Source: Gammaproteobacteria bacterium
GTDB taxonomy: Bacteria; Pseudomonadota; Gammaproteobacteria; Chromatiales; Chromatiaceae
Length of the DNA: 50,020 nt
Assembly (NCBI GenBank): GCA_003696905.1
Contig: RFHJ01000088.1
Location: forward strand, 1-50,020
Reading direction: 5' to 3'
Below the pieces are notes generated by a model. That model was given only the letters and a program-made list of their open reading frames with translations. It was not told the DNA's origin and searched no databases. Positions 9,473-19,543 of the stretch are shown in pieces. Made by a program: the position numbers and the translations under genes. Within the stretch, counting starts at the first letter, position 1; every line of letters begins with the position of its first letter.

Positions 9473-10398
9473 GCCTCGGCGTAGAGTGCCTGCAGTATCT
9501 CGGCAGCGCCGTTGGCCAGAAGCTCTTCGGCCAGGGCGGTTCCCAGCGCCGTTGCCTCTTCACGCGGGCCGCGGATCTCGCCGCGCACGATTTCGCTGCC
9601 GTCGACCGTCCCCACCAGGCCGCGTAGCCAGAGCTGGTCGCCCTCCAGCACCGCATGGCCGCCGATGGGTACCTGGCAGCCGCCCTCGAGACGGGCGTTC
9701 AGGGCGCGCTCGGCCCGTACGCGGTCGGCGGTGTCGGGGTGATGCAGCGGAGTGAGCAGGGCATTGATACGGTCATCGTCACTGCGACATTCGATTCCCA
9801 CGGCACCCTGCCCGATGGCGGGCAGGCTCTCGGCAGGATCCAGGGTGGTGCGGATGCGCTCGCCGAAGCCGAGACGGATCAGACCGGCCGCGGCGAGGAT
9901 GACCGCGTCGTATTCGCCCTCGTCGAGCTTGCGCAGGCGGGTGTTCACGTTGCCGCGCAGGGAGCGAATCTGCAAATCGGGGCGCCGATCGGCGAGCTGG
10001 CACTGGCGCCGCAGGCTTGAGGTGCCGACGACTGCGCCCTCGGGCAGTGCCTCGAATGTCGGAAAGTGATTGCTCACAAAAGCATCTCTCGGGTCTTCCC
10101 GTTGCATGATCACCGGCAGGTGCAGCCCTTCGGGCAGGGTGACCGGCACGTCCTTCATGGAATGCACCGCAATGTCCGCCTCGCCAGCGAGCATGCGCGC
10201 CTCCAGTTCCTTGACGAACAGCCCCTTGCCGCCAATCTTGGCCAGCGGGGTATCCAGGATCTTGTCACCCTGGGTACTCATGCCGAGGATCTCCACCTGC
10301 AGTCCGGGGTGGGCGGCGCGCAGGGCCTCGGCAACGTGCTCGGCCTGCCACATGGCGAGGGGGGATTTGCGGGTGGCGATACGGATGGTGTCGGTCAT
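9469..10398 (-). CDS. hemC: Hydroxymethylbilane synthase (porphobilinogen deaminase)
   Basis: HemC polymerises four porphobilinogen units to hydroxymethylbilane. The 309-residue protein contains the cofactor-attachment Cys241 in [13 protein letters not shown], the substrate-binding AVHSMKDVP and [11 protein letters not shown] segments, and [12 protein letters not shown]. The start was set at 10398 ([18 protein letters not shown]), which matches the family N terminus; an in-frame upstream start would add 11 residues with no family support. It is the first gene of the minus-strand run down to the left edge and is divergent from the thioredoxin-like gene, with a 124-bp shared promoter region. 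Confidence 0.97.
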   Translation of the reverse strand: MTDTIRIATRKSPLAMWQAEHVAEALRAAHPGLQVEILGMSTQGDKILDTPLAKIGGKGLFVKELEARMLAGEADIAVHSMKDVPVTLPEGLHLPVIMQREDPRDAFVSNHFPTFEALPEGAVVGTSSLRRQCQLADRRPDLQIRSLRGNVNTRLRKLDEGEYDAVILAAAGLIRLGFGERIRTTLDPAESLPAIGQGAVGIECRSDDDRINALLTPLHHPDTADRVRAERALNARLEGGCQVPIGGHAVLEGDQLWLRGLVGTVDGSEIVRGEIRGPREEATALGTALAEELLANGAAEILQALYAEA

Positions 10399-10522
10399 GC
10401 TGCCTGGATCGCGGAATGGGAGGTGCGGCAATGGTAAGCCCTGAGCGTGCCCGAGACAAAGGCGGCTTATACTTCGCGGCCGGCGGGATTCCGCCGGATG
10501 ATGTCTTCTTCAGGTGAAGGGT

Positions 10523-10870
10523 ATGCAAGGGAACATCTACAGTGTCGATCTGCCCGATTTCGAGGTGCAGGTCATCGAGGCCAGCCACGAGCGGCCGGTC
10601 CTGGTCGACTTCTGGGCCGACTGGTGCGCCCCCTGTCATGCCATTGCGCCCCATCTGCAGCGGGTAATCGAGGAACGGGCGGGAGCGATCCGCCTGGCCA
10701 AGGTAGAGGTGGACGAGGGAGAGAACATGAAGCTCGCCGGACATTACCGCCTGCGGGGGTTTCCGACCGTGATCCTGTTCCACAACGGCGAGGAGCTGGG
10801 GCGATTCAGTGGGTCGCGTCCCACCCATTGGATTCAAGAGTGGCTCGATGAGCGGTTGGCGTTGGACTGA
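10523..10870 (+). CDS. Thioredoxin-like protein
   Basis: This 115-residue protein is a single thioredoxin domain with the redox motif WCAPC in FWADWCAPCHAIAP, a DEGENMKLAGHYRLRGFPTV segment carrying the conserved cis-proline, and no signal peptide, so it is probably cytoplasmic. A Shine-Dalgarno-like AGGTG lies 5-9 bp before the ATG at 10523; a GTG nine bases upstream in the same frame is less likely because it overlaps that site. It could be an accessory thioredoxin; the classic active site is CGPC, and CAPC with the following histidine is a variant. It is transcribed away from hemC. Confidence 0.85.
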   Translation: MQGNIYSVDLPDFEVQVIEASHERPVLVDFWADWCAPCHAIAPHLQRVIEERAGAIRLAKVEVDEGENMKLAGHYRLRGFPTVILFHNGEELGRFSGSRPTHWIQEWLDERLALD

Positions 10871-10934
10871 ATCCGCGCAATTTGCGTCTGAGAAGGCGAA
10901 AGGGCTGCGCCTTGAGATTGGCGAACAAAATTCT

Positions 10935-10961
10935 TAAAGGATCGTCGCCGGCGGCCGTTAA
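10935..10961 (+). promoter_or_regulatory. Sigma-28 (FliA)-type promoter
   Basis: TAAAGGAT at 10935-10942 and GCCGTTAA at 10954-10961 are separated by exactly 11 bases. The enteric flagellar sigma-28 consensus is TAAAGTTT-N11-GCCGATAA, so the -35 box matches in its first five bases plus the last, and the -10 box in seven of eight. Transcription should start near 10967-10970 on the plus strand. No flagellar gene is nearby, so a link to motility is inferred from the promoter alone. Confidence 0.6.
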
Positions 10962-10967
10962 GGAGAG

Positions 10968-11058
10968 CGACAGTAAACTTCATGTTTGCTCTCCGATCCT
11001 CCTCCGGCGCTAGAACAGCGCCCTTCGGGCCCGCGATTACCGTTGTGGGCCCTTTTTT
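10968..11058 (+). ncRNA. Candidate sigma-28-dependent small RNA, about 90 nt
   Basis: The stretch between the sigma-28-type promoter and a strong terminator has no coding sequence but folds into three successive hairpins. These are GTAAAC/GTTTGC (10973-10978 with 10984-10989), GGCGCT/AGCGCC (11006-11011 with 11017-11022) and the terminator stem (11027-11052). Between the first and second hairpins an unpaired C/T-rich segment, 10990-11005, contains ATCCTCCTCC, which is complementary to Shine-Dalgarno sequences. This is the layout of a trans-acting, Hfq-type regulatory RNA. It lies 38 bp upstream of the DUF2789 start, so it could instead be an attenuated leader of that gene. The start and end are predicted only. 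Confidence 0.5.
11027..11058 (+). terminator. Rho-independent terminator
   Basis: GGGCCCGC (11027-11034) pairs with GTGGGCCC (11045-11052) with one G-T wobble across a 10-base loop, followed directly by TTTTTT (11053-11058). It ends any transcript from the sigma-28-type promoter before the DUF2789 gene and may also end the thioredoxin-like gene transcript. Confidence 0.85.
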
Positions 11059-11095
11059 ATGTAGTCTTCGGCGAACGCTACCCGGAGGATGTCCT

Positions 11096-11341
11096 ATGAC
11101 CCTGGAAGAACCGATCTACGATATGGCCGGCCTGTTCGAACAGCTCGGCCTGCCCGACGACCCCGCATCGATCGATCGATTCATTGCCGAGCATTCGCTG
11201 GCCCCCGATCAGCCGATCGAAGAGGCATCGTTCTGGAAGCCCGCACAGGCCGAGTTCCTGCGCGAGGAGCTGCGCAAGGACGCGGACTGGGCCGAGCTCA
11301 TCGACGAGCTCAATACCCTGCTGCACAAGTCGAACGGCTGA
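11096..11341 (+). CDS. DUF2789 family protein
   Basis: This 81-residue acidic protein fits the DUF2789 family: DMAGLFEQLGLPDDPASID near the start, a central AEHSLAPDQPIEEASFWKP, and a C-terminal helix AEFLREELRKDADWAELIDEL. The function is unknown. GGAGG at 11084-11088 sits 7 bp before the ATG, which fixes the start, although the frame stays open further upstream through the small-RNA region. It follows the terminator at 11027-11058, so it needs read-through or a promoter inside the 37-bp gap. It is convergent with mogA, 12 bp away. Confidence 0.85.
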   Translation: MTLEEPIYDMAGLFEQLGLPDDPASIDRFIAEHSLAPDQPIEEASFWKPAQAEFLREELRKDADWAELIDELNTLLHKSNG

Positions 11342-11353
11342 GTCCGCCCGGTC

Positions 11354-11887
11354 TCAGGCGCCCTTGGGCCGAAAGGCCTTGATAAAGGCTTCGTGGGTTT
11401 CCAGGCGCGGCCCGCCGATCAGATCGATGCAATAGGGGATGGCGGGGAAGACCGCCTCCAGACAATCGGCGATGGCACTAGGCTTGCCGGGCAGGTTGAC
11501 GATCAGCGATTGGCAGCGGATGCCGGCGGTCTGGCGCGACAGGATCGCAGTGGGCACGTACTGCAGCGAGACCGAGCGCATCAATTCACCGAAGCCCGGC
11601 ATCATCTTTTCACACACCGCCTCGGTGGCCTCGGGGGTGATATCACGCGGGGCCGGCCCGGTGCCTCCGGTGGTCACCACCAGGCAGCAATGCTTCTCGT
11701 CGCACAGCTCGCGCAATGCCGCCTCGACCTGATCCTGCTCGTCGGGCACCAGACGCGTCATTGGCTCCCAGGGCGAGGCGAGGGCCTTGTTCAGCCACTC
11801 ACGGATGGCGGGGCCGCCCAGGTCCTGGTATTCGCCGCGGCTGGCGCGGTCGGAGACGGTGAGGATGCCGATCTTCGCTAGCATCAT
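11354..11887 (-). CDS. mogA: Molybdopterin adenylyltransferase
   Basis: MogA adenylates molybdopterin before molybdenum insertion. The 177-residue protein has the MoCF-binding signatures LTVSDRASRGEYQDLGGP at the N terminus, VVTTGGTGPAPRDITPEAT in the centre and LIVNLPGKPSA near the C terminus. AGGAGA lies about 7 bases before the first of two adjacent ATG codons (11887 and 11884). The gene follows hemF by 19 bp and is likely the last gene of that run. Another molybdenum cofactor gene, moaC, is about 24 kb away. Confidence 0.95.
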   Translation of the reverse strand: MMLAKIGILTVSDRASRGEYQDLGGPAIREWLNKALASPWEPMTRLVPDEQDQVEAALRELCDEKHCCLVVTTGGTGPAPRDITPEATEAVCEKMMPGFGELMRSVSLQYVPTAILSRQTAGIRCQSLIVNLPGKPSAIADCLEAVFPAIPYCIDLIGGPRLETHEAFIKAFRPKGA

Positions 11888-11906
11888 GGCGATTCTCCTC
11901 TCGTTT

Positions 11907-13416
<1,510 letters not shown>

Positions 13417-13437
<21 letters not shown>

Positions 13438-13482
13438 GGCCAAATCGAATCCCAGGCCCGCTTGGAAACGACTCCGACCCCG
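13417..13482. repeat. REP-like palindromic element, copy at the tsaC start
   Basis: GGTCGGAGTCGTT (13419-13431) is perfectly complementary to AACGACTCCGACC (13467-13479). The arm sequence is shared with the elements at 40.1, 40.2 and 47.0 kb. The presumed tsaC ATG lies in the loop and codons 3-7 lie in one arm. Confidence 0.75.
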
Positions 13483-13517
13483 GGAGGGGGGATCAAAGGC
13501 CGCATCGACGACCGCGC

Positions 13518-15815
13518 TCAACCATTCTCCGCCTTCTCCTCCGGCAGCGGCTCGCACGGCTCGGCGAAGGAGCAGTTCGGTTGTGGGCAAACCTTTTCGG
13601 TGCCGCGCCGCTTGGTGGTCTTGATGATCAGGATCGGCCAGCCGCATTGCGGGCAGGGTTCGGCCACCGGCGGATTCCATATCGCGTAGTCGCACTTCGG
13701 GTAGGTGGAGCAGGAATAGAACACCTTGCCGCGCCGTGATTTGCGTTGCATCAGGGTGCCCTTGTGGCACTTGGGGCAGGTGACGCCGGTGTCCTTGGGC
13801 TTTTCCAGCGGCTCGATGTGTTTGCACTTCGGGTAGCCCGAACAGCCGATGAACTTGCCATAGCGACCCTGTTTGAATATCAGCTCCTCGCCGCACTTGG
13901 GGCATGCCCGGCCCACCTTCTCCGGCTCCGGCCCGGCGTTGGCGTCCTCGTTGAGGTTCCGGGTGTAGTCGCATTCCGGGTAGTTGGTACAACCGATGAA
14001 GCGTCCGTTGCGACCCAGCCGGATCGACAGCTGGCCGCCGCACTTGGGGCACTGCTCGTCGATCTTCTCCTGGGTCACGTCGGAGCGGCTGACGTTCTTT
14101 TCGGTCTCCTCGATACGTTCCCGGAAGGGCTGCCAGAACTTGCGCAACAGCGGGATCCATTCCTCCTCGCCGCGGGCGACGGCGTCAAGTTCGTCCTCGA
14201 GGCGGGCGGTGAAGTCGTAGTCGACGTACTGGGTGAAGTAGTTGGTGAGGAACTTGTTCACCACCCGGCCCACGTCGGTGGGATGAAAGCGTTTCTTCTC
14301 CAGCTCTACATAGCCGCGTTCCTGCAAGGTGGAGATGATGGAGGCATAGGTGGAGGGGCGGCCGATGCCGTATTCCTCCAGGGCCTTCACCAGGCTGGCC
14401 TCCGTATAGCGCGGCGGTGGTTCGGTGAAATGCTGCTCGGGGCGGATCTTGAGCAGCTCGACCTGCTCGCCCTCCTTCAGCGGCGGCAGCATCTTCTCGT
14501 CGTCGTCACCCTTCTTGTCGTCCGTGCCCTCGGTGTAGACCTGGATGAAGCCCGGCTTGGCAATGGTCGAACCGCTGGCGCGAAAGACATTGCCCTCGCC
14601 AGCGGTCAGGTCGGCCGACACGGTGTGCAGGGTGGCGTGGATCATCTGGCAGGCCACGGTGCGTTTCCAGATCAGGGTGTAGAGCTTGAGCTGATCCTTG
14701 TTCAGATACTTGGCCAGGGACTCGGGCGTGTTGTGCACCGAGGTGGGGCGGATCGCCTCGTGCGCCTCCTGGGCGTTCTTGGCCTTGGTCTTGAAGACCC
14801 GCGGCTTGTCCGGCAGGTTTTCCTTGCCGTATTTGTCGGCGATGAACTCGCGCAGTTCGGTGATCGCCTCGTCGGCCAGGTTGACCGAGTCGGTCCGCAT
14901 ATAGGTGATCAGGCCGACCGCGCCCGAGCCGATATCCACGCCCTCGTAGAGCTGCTGGGCGATGCGCATGGTGCGCTGGGCGGTGAAGCCCAGTTTGCGC
15001 GAGGCCTCCTGCTGCAGGGTCGAGGTGGTGAAGGGGGCGGCCGGGTTGCGCCGGCGCTGCTTCTTCTCGACCTTGGTGACGGTCAGCTTGCCCTGGGCGG
15101 CGGCGTTCAGGGCCTGCTCCACCTCATGGGCCCGTTCGCCGCTCTCGATACTGAACTGGGAGAGCTTTTCGCCCGCGAATTGGGTGAGCTTGGCGGTGAA
15201 GGCCTGCTGGTTCTTCTGCGCATCGGCCTCGATGGTCCAGTACTCGCGCGAGACGAAGGCCTCGATCTCGTCCTCGCGCTCGCAGATCAGGCGCAGAGCA
15301 GGGCTTTGCACCCGCCCGGCGGACAGACCGCGTCGCACCTTCTTCCACAGCAGCGGCGACAGGTTGAAACCGACCAGGTAGTCCAGGGCGCGGCGGGCCT
15401 GCTGGGCATTCACCAGGTCCATGGAGAGATCGCGCGGATGCGCCACCGCGTCCTGCACCGCCTTCTTGGTGATCTCGTTGAACACCACCCGGTGCACCGG
15501 CTTGTCCTTGAGCACCTTGCGGTTCTTCAGCAGCTCGTAGAGATGCCAGGAGATGGCCTCGCCCTCGCGATCGGGGTCGGTCGCCAGATACAGGGCGTCG
15601 GCGTTCTTGAGCTTGCTGGTGATGGCCTTGACGTGCTTGTCGTTGCGTTCGATCACCTGGTATTTCATGGCGAAGTCGTGCTCGGGGTCGACCGCGCCCT
15701 CCTTGGGCACCAGGTCACGCACATGGCCATAGGAGGCGAGGACGTCGAAGTCCTTGCCCAGGTATTTCTTGATCGTCTTCGCCTTGGCCGGCGATTCAAC
15801 GATGACGAGGTTCAT
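13518..15815 (-). CDS. topA: DNA topoisomerase I (type IA)
   Basis: TopA relaxes negative supercoils. The 765-residue protein begins with the Toprim domain (MNLVIVESPAKAKTIKKYLG; acidic DPDRE at 80-84), followed by the gate domains and the catalytic Tyr305 in LITYMRTDS. The C terminus carries four C4 zinc ribbons (CPKCG...C...C, CPKCGEE, CPKCHKG, CPQCG) between about residues 590 and 750. A long 5' gap of 156 bp separates it from smg upstream. The gene order dprA-smg-topA-tsaC is typical of gammaproteobacteria. Confidence 0.98.
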   Translation of the reverse strand: MNLVIVESPAKAKTIKKYLGKDFDVLASYGHVRDLVPKEGAVDPEHDFAMKYQVIERNDKHVKAITSKLKNADALYLATDPDREGEAISWHLYELLKNRKVLKDKPVHRVVFNEITKKAVQDAVAHPRDLSMDLVNAQQARRALDYLVGFNLSPLLWKKVRRGLSAGRVQSPALRLICEREDEIEAFVSREYWTIEADAQKNQQAFTAKLTQFAGEKLSQFSIESGERAHEVEQALNAAAQGKLTVTKVEKKQRRRNPAAPFTTSTLQQEASRKLGFTAQRTMRIAQQLYEGVDIGSGAVGLITYMRTDSVNLADEAITELREFIADKYGKENLPDKPRVFKTKAKNAQEAHEAIRPTSVHNTPESLAKYLNKDQLKLYTLIWKRTVACQMIHATLHTVSADLTAGEGNVFRASGSTIAKPGFIQVYTEGTDDKKGDDDEKMLPPLKEGEQVELLKIRPEQHFTEPPPRYTEASLVKALEEYGIGRPSTYASIISTLQERGYVELEKKRFHPTDVGRVVNKFLTNYFTQYVDYDFTARLEDELDAVARGEEEWIPLLRKFWQPFRERIEETEKNVSRSDVTQEKIDEQCPKCGGQLSIRLGRNGRFIGCTNYPECDYTRNLNEDANAGPEPEKVGRACPKCGEELIFKQGRYGKFIGCSGYPKCKHIEPLEKPKDTGVTCPKCHKGTLMQRKSRRGKVFYSCSTYPKCDYAIWNPPVAEPCPQCGWPILIIKTTKRRGTEKVCPQPNCSFAEPCEPLPEEKAENG

Positions 15816-15920
15816 GGGATTTTTCGATCTCCGGTGGGCCCCGAACGGCGGGTGCCGGGGTGGGTTTCCTTTTTTTACCGATAGCCCTTGGGTCGCAGGG
15901 GTGTCAAGTGGTCGACATGG

Positions 15921-15944
15921 CGAGGCCGCCCGCAGGCGGCCTCG
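15921..15944 (-). terminator. Strong hairpin after smg, possible terminator
   Basis: CGAGGCCGCC and GGCGGCCTCG form a perfect 10-bp stem with a 4-base loop, 27 bp beyond the smg stop. No T-run follows on the minus strand, so it may stabilise the 3' end or pause transcription rather than act as a simple terminator. Confidence 0.4.
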
Positions 15945-15971
15945 CAGTGCTTGTCCCGGCAGCAGCCGCGC

Positions 15972-16451
15972 TCAGTGCAGATAGGGTGGTTCGCCGTTGT
16001 AGACGAGTTCTTCCATCAGGGCGAAGGCATTCTCCTGGCCGGGCTGATTGAGCAACACCAGCAGGACCACCCATTTCACGTCGTCGGTGGTCAGCTCCTC
16101 GGTCTCGATCGCCATGCAGCGCTCGATGACCAGTTCCCGGCTCATGGGGTCGAGGATGCCGCTTTGCTCCAGGGTCAGTAGCATGCCCTGGATCTCCAGG
16201 TCCATCTTCTGCTGTTCCTCGCTACTGAATATCCGGGTGGCCAGGCTGGGGCGGTTGCCGTATTCGATCAGGCTGCCCTGACGCCAGGCCAGTTCGTCGA
16301 GCCAGTTGAAGGCCTTGCGCACCTCGCCCTGCTGGAAGCCGGCCTGGAGCAGTTCTTCCTCGAGCGTCACCTGGTCCACCGGCACGGATTCTTCACCATC
16401 CATGTAGTTTTCGTAGATATAGATCAGGACGTCGATGAGGTTTTCAGTCAC
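15972..16451 (-). CDS. smg: Smg family protein (DUF494)
   Basis: The protein has 159 residues from a GTG start at 16451. It matches the Smg family along its length: ENLIDVLIYIYENYMDGEE at the start, KAFNWLDELAWRQG, GMLLTLEQSGILDPMSRELVIERCMA, and DDVKWVVLLVLLNQPGQENAFALMEELV at the end. The function is unknown. The GTG was chosen over an ATG ten codons upstream because family members start at this point and an AGGA lies about 9 bases before it. The adjacent dprA-smg pair is conserved across gammaproteobacteria. Confidence 0.93.
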   Translation of the reverse strand: MTENLIDVLIYIYENYMDGEESVPVDQVTLEEELLQAGFQQGEVRKAFNWLDELAWRQGSLIEYGNRPSLATRIFSSEEQQKMDLEIQGMLLTLEQSGILDPMSRELVIERCMAIETEELTTDDVKWVVLLVLLNQPGQENAFALMEELVYNGEPPYLH

Positions 16452-16541
16452 GGTTGGATTCCTGGGCGGCGAAGAAGACATGGCCCGTGGAACATAAATG
16501 CTCCGGTCGGCAGCCGGTCAGGGTGGGATATGGGTCCACGA

Positions 16542-17663
16542 TCAGTGTTTTCCAAGTCGAACGAACAATCCACCGGGTTCCGATGATACATGACCCTGCA
16601 GTTCCAGCAACAGCAACATGGAGGAGATTTCCGCGGCAGAAAAGCGGCTTTGGGTCACCAGCCAGTCGATGCTCACCGGTTCCCAGCCCATCAGCTCCAA
16701 TAGCTCCCGGTAGTCCGGGTCCAGATCCGGGGCGCTCGACACGCCGGGGTCGAGATCTGCCGTCATGGGTTCCTCTGGCAGCAGCCTACCCAGCTGAGAG
16801 ACCAGTTCCTCGACGATATGGGCGCCGGTTTCGACCAGCTTGGCGCCCTGGCGGATCAGGGCATGACACCCCCGTGCCCGGGGATTGTGGATGGAGCCCG
16901 GAATGGCAAAGATCTCGCGGCCGATCTCGCCGGCGAGCCGGGCGGTGATCAGGGAGCCGCTGGCGAGCGTCGCTTCCACCACCAGGGTGCCCAGCGAGAG
17001 GCCTGCGATGATCCGGTTGCGGCGTGGAAAATTGCCGCGCAAGGGGGTGGTGCCCGGTGGGTATTCGCTCACCAGCAAACCTTGCTCGGCGATCTGATGG
17101 GCCAGTTCCCGGTTGCGCGCTGGATAGACCCGGTCCAGGCCGGTGCCTAGCACGGCGATGGTGGTGCCACTGCCGGCGGCCAGAGCCCCTCGATGGGCGG
17201 CGCTGTCGATGCCCGCCGCGAGGCCGCTGGTGACTACCAGGCCGCTGTCGGCAAGGTGGCGCGCAAACCGATGGGCGTTCTCCAGGCCTGCGCGGCTGGC
17301 ATTGCGGCTGCCCACCACTGCGATCTGTGGCAGCCCCAGCAAGGCCGCGTCGCCCCGCAGGAACAATGCCAGCGGCGGATCGGCCAGTTCCCGCAGCAGC
17401 GGGGGATAGTCGTCCGCGGTGTAGGGAAGCAGCCGGTTGCCGCTCTCGGTCAGCCATTCCAGGTCGCGTTTCGCCTGTTCCCGATCCGCCTCGCCCAGTG
17501 CTTGTCGCACCTTCTCGGGGGTATTCGGTGGTGGCGAGGCCAGCAGGACCTCGGGGTCGGCAACCTGTTCGAGTAGCGGCAACAGGCGGCGCGGCCCCAG
17601 GCCGGGGGCCCGTAGCAGGGTGAGCCAGGCAAGGGCCTTGGATGAGGACATCACGGCGTCCAT
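16542..17663 (-). CDS. dprA: DNA processing protein DprA
   Basis: DprA binds incoming single-stranded DNA and loads RecA during natural transformation. The protein contains an N-terminal helix-rich SAM-like region with LRAPGLGPRRLL, the central Rossmann-like domain with VVGSRNASRAGLENAHRFA, VTSGLAAGIDSAAHRGAL and FPRRNRIIAGLSLGTLVVEA, and a C-terminal winged-helix-like domain (about 310-370). There are alternative starts at 17705 and 17651; the family begins close to the SSSKALAWL segment. It follows the LysM gene by 21 or more bp. Confidence 0.95.
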   Translation of the reverse strand: MDAVMSSSKALAWLTLLRAPGLGPRRLLPLLEQVADPEVLLASPPPNTPEKVRQALGEADREQAKRDLEWLTESGNRLLPYTADDYPPLLRELADPPLALFLRGDAALLGLPQIAVVGSRNASRAGLENAHRFARHLADSGLVVTSGLAAGIDSAAHRGALAAGSGTTIAVLGTGLDRVYPARNRELAHQIAEQGLLVSEYPPGTTPLRGNFPRRNRIIAGLSLGTLVVEATLASGSLITARLAGEIGREIFAIPGSIHNPRARGCHALIRQGAKLVETGAHIVEELVSQLGRLLPEEPMTADLDPGVSSAPDLDPDYRELLELMGWEPVSIDWLVTQSRFSAAEISSMLLLLELQGHVSSEPGGLFVRLGKH

Positions 17664-17726
17664 GTCGTGATCATACCGGTCGTCGGAGATAGGGGGCCGG
17701 GTCATGCAGCAACCCGGCGCTGTTCA

Positions 17727-18767
17727 TCAGGGCTTGCGTACGCGATCGCCCACGTGAATGGGGCGAATGGCGTTGAGGACCAGGCCAAAGCTGACTCGAT
17801 CGAAGGTGCGGAACACCATCAGCAGGCCCGCTTCCTCGTCCGGCAGCTTCACCGTGTCACGCGAGTCGGGGGTCACCACATCGCGGATCACCTCACCACG
17901 TTGGTCGATGCGCAACACGTGGCCGGCCTCCAGGCCATCCGCGGCGCCGCGATCGAGTACCACCACGTTGTATTGGCCTATCTGCGACACGCCGTTCATT
18001 ACCGCGATGATCGAGCCGGTGATGTCGCGGCCTGGATGATGGGGGATGAAGTTGGTCCAGCTGGTGTCCTTGGTGATGGGTATCAGGCGATCGCCGATGA
18101 CCGCCTCGCGTTCACTGCTGTTGAAGAAGACAGTGGCCGGGTCGCCCGCACGGGTCGCCTCGACCGTCCCGATATAGGTGGCCTCATAGCCCAGAATCTC
18201 TCCCGTATCGGCATCCTTGTAGGGTCCGCCGGGGCGGACCACGTGAAATTTCCTGCCATCTGCCTCGCTCAGGGAACGGACGTAGGCACGCACGCCGGTG
18301 CCGCCGACGATGTGGTCGTTGCCGAAACTGACGATATAGGGCGCGACCTCCGCCTGACCCGGTTCCAGGACGTAGGGTCGCGAAAGGAAGGGCGCGATGT
18401 CGCCGATGGGGATGGTGGGGATGGCGCCGTCCCACGGGTGTGCGCGCACGTGGGGTGACAGTTTGATGGGGCCGCGGCTCAGCACGAGGCGCGGCTTGCC
18501 GTTCACATACACCAGGTCGAGGCGGTCACCGGGGTAGATCAGATGTGGATTGCGAATCTGCGGATTCACGTACCAGATCTCGGGCCAGCGCCAGGGACTG
18601 CGGAGGAAGCGCGCGGAAATGTCCCAGAGGGTATCGCCTTTCTTCACCACATAGTGTGCCGGGTGATCGGCGCGCAGCAGGTCGTCGGCGATGGCGGCAC
18701 TGCCGAGAAGCAGGCCGATCATCAGAACGACGACATTTCTACGGATGGATTGGCTGACACTCTTCAT
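17727..18767 (-). CDS. Secreted LysM domain protein
   Basis: The 346-residue protein has a signal peptide (about 1-27, cleavage near SAAIADD) and a single LysM domain at about 37-87 (HYVVKKGDTLWDISARFL...IYPGDRLDLVY), which binds peptidoglycan. The remaining 250 residues hold no recognised catalytic motif. Homologues sit next to def and dprA in many gammaproteobacteria, and this one is divergent from def with a 167-bp intergenic region. The role is probably in the periplasm at the cell wall. AAGGGAATTCC before the ATG supports the start. Confidence 0.9.
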   Translation of the reverse strand: MKSVSQSIRRNVVVLMIGLLLGSAAIADDLLRADHPAHYVVKKGDTLWDISARFLRSPWRWPEIWYVNPQIRNPHLIYPGDRLDLVYVNGKPRLVLSRGPIKLSPHVRAHPWDGAIPTIPIGDIAPFLSRPYVLEPGQAEVAPYIVSFGNDHIVGGTGVRAYVRSLSEADGRKFHVVRPGGPYKDADTGEILGYEATYIGTVEATRAGDPATVFFNSSEREAVIGDRLIPITKDTSWTNFIPHHPGRDITGSIIAVMNGVSQIGQYNVVVLDRGAADGLEAGHVLRIDQRGEVIRDVVTPDSRDTVKLPDEEAGLLMVFRTFDRVSFGLVLNAIRPIHVGDRVRKP

Positions 18768-18934
18768 GGAATTCCCTTGGCGTTATCATCGGTTCCCGGC
18801 GGTCGAATATCGACACATTAAGGTATCATTGTGGCCTCGGCAGGCATCAAGCGTGGTAATTGTGACGAAAGTCTAGCCTAAACAGCGGCCTGGCGACGAT
18901 TTTTCAAACTCTGCTACAGAATGCGAACTGGCTC

Positions 18935-19468
18935 ATGGCGATTCTTGACATCCTGCACTTTCCCGATCCGCGCTTGCGCAACAAGGCCAAACCGGTCGCA
19001 GAGGTCGACGACCGGATCCGCCGGCTGGTCGACGACATGTTCGAGACCATGTACCAGGCACCGGGGATCGGTCTGGCGGCGATCCAGGTGAATGTTCCCT
19101 TGCGGGTAGTGACCATCGACATATCGGAACAGCATGATCAGCCGCTTACGCTGATCAACCCGGAGATTCTGGAGCGCGACGGCATCGAGGAGATGGACGA
19201 GGGCTGCCTGTCGGTGCCCGGGGTCTACGAGAAGGTGCGGCGCGCCGAGCGGATCCGCTTTCGCGCCCTTGATCGCGATGGCCGGTCCTTCGAGCAGGAG
19301 GCCGATGGCCTGCTGGCGGTCTGTGTGCAGCACGAAATCGATCATCTCGACGGGAAACTGTTCGTGGACTACCTGTCCAATCTGAAGCGTCAGCGGATCC
19401 GCAAGAAGCTGGAGAAGGAGGCCCGACAGGCGACGCCGGCCCCGGCAGGCGTGGGCACCGCGATCTGA
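18935..19468 (+). CDS. def: Peptide deformylase
   Basis: Def removes the formyl group from nascent proteins. The 177-residue protein has all three metal/active-site motifs: GIGLAAIQ at 44-51, EGCLS at 89-93 and HEIDH at 133-137. The gene precedes fmt by 75 bp, the conserved def-fmt pair, and is divergent from the LysM gene. No strong ribosome site is seen before the ATG. Confidence 0.98.
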   Translation: MAILDILHFPDPRLRNKAKPVAEVDDRIRRLVDDMFETMYQAPGIGLAAIQVNVPLRVVTIDISEQHDQPLTLINPEILERDGIEEMDEGCLSVPGVYEKVRRAERIRFRALDRDGRSFEQEADGLLAVCVQHEIDHLDGKLFVDYLSNLKRQRIRKKLEKEARQATPAPAGVGTAI

Positions 19469-19543
19469 GCCGGATCGTCGATCTCCGGCGCGAGCCCTCG
19501 TGCCGCCATTCTTTATCCTTTTGCACCACAAGGATTCTCTCGC

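Noticed and set aside
13746-15884. A 712-codon open frame on the plus strand antisense to topA
   Set aside because: High-GC shadow frame; topA on the other strand has catalytic Tyr and zinc ribbons intact.
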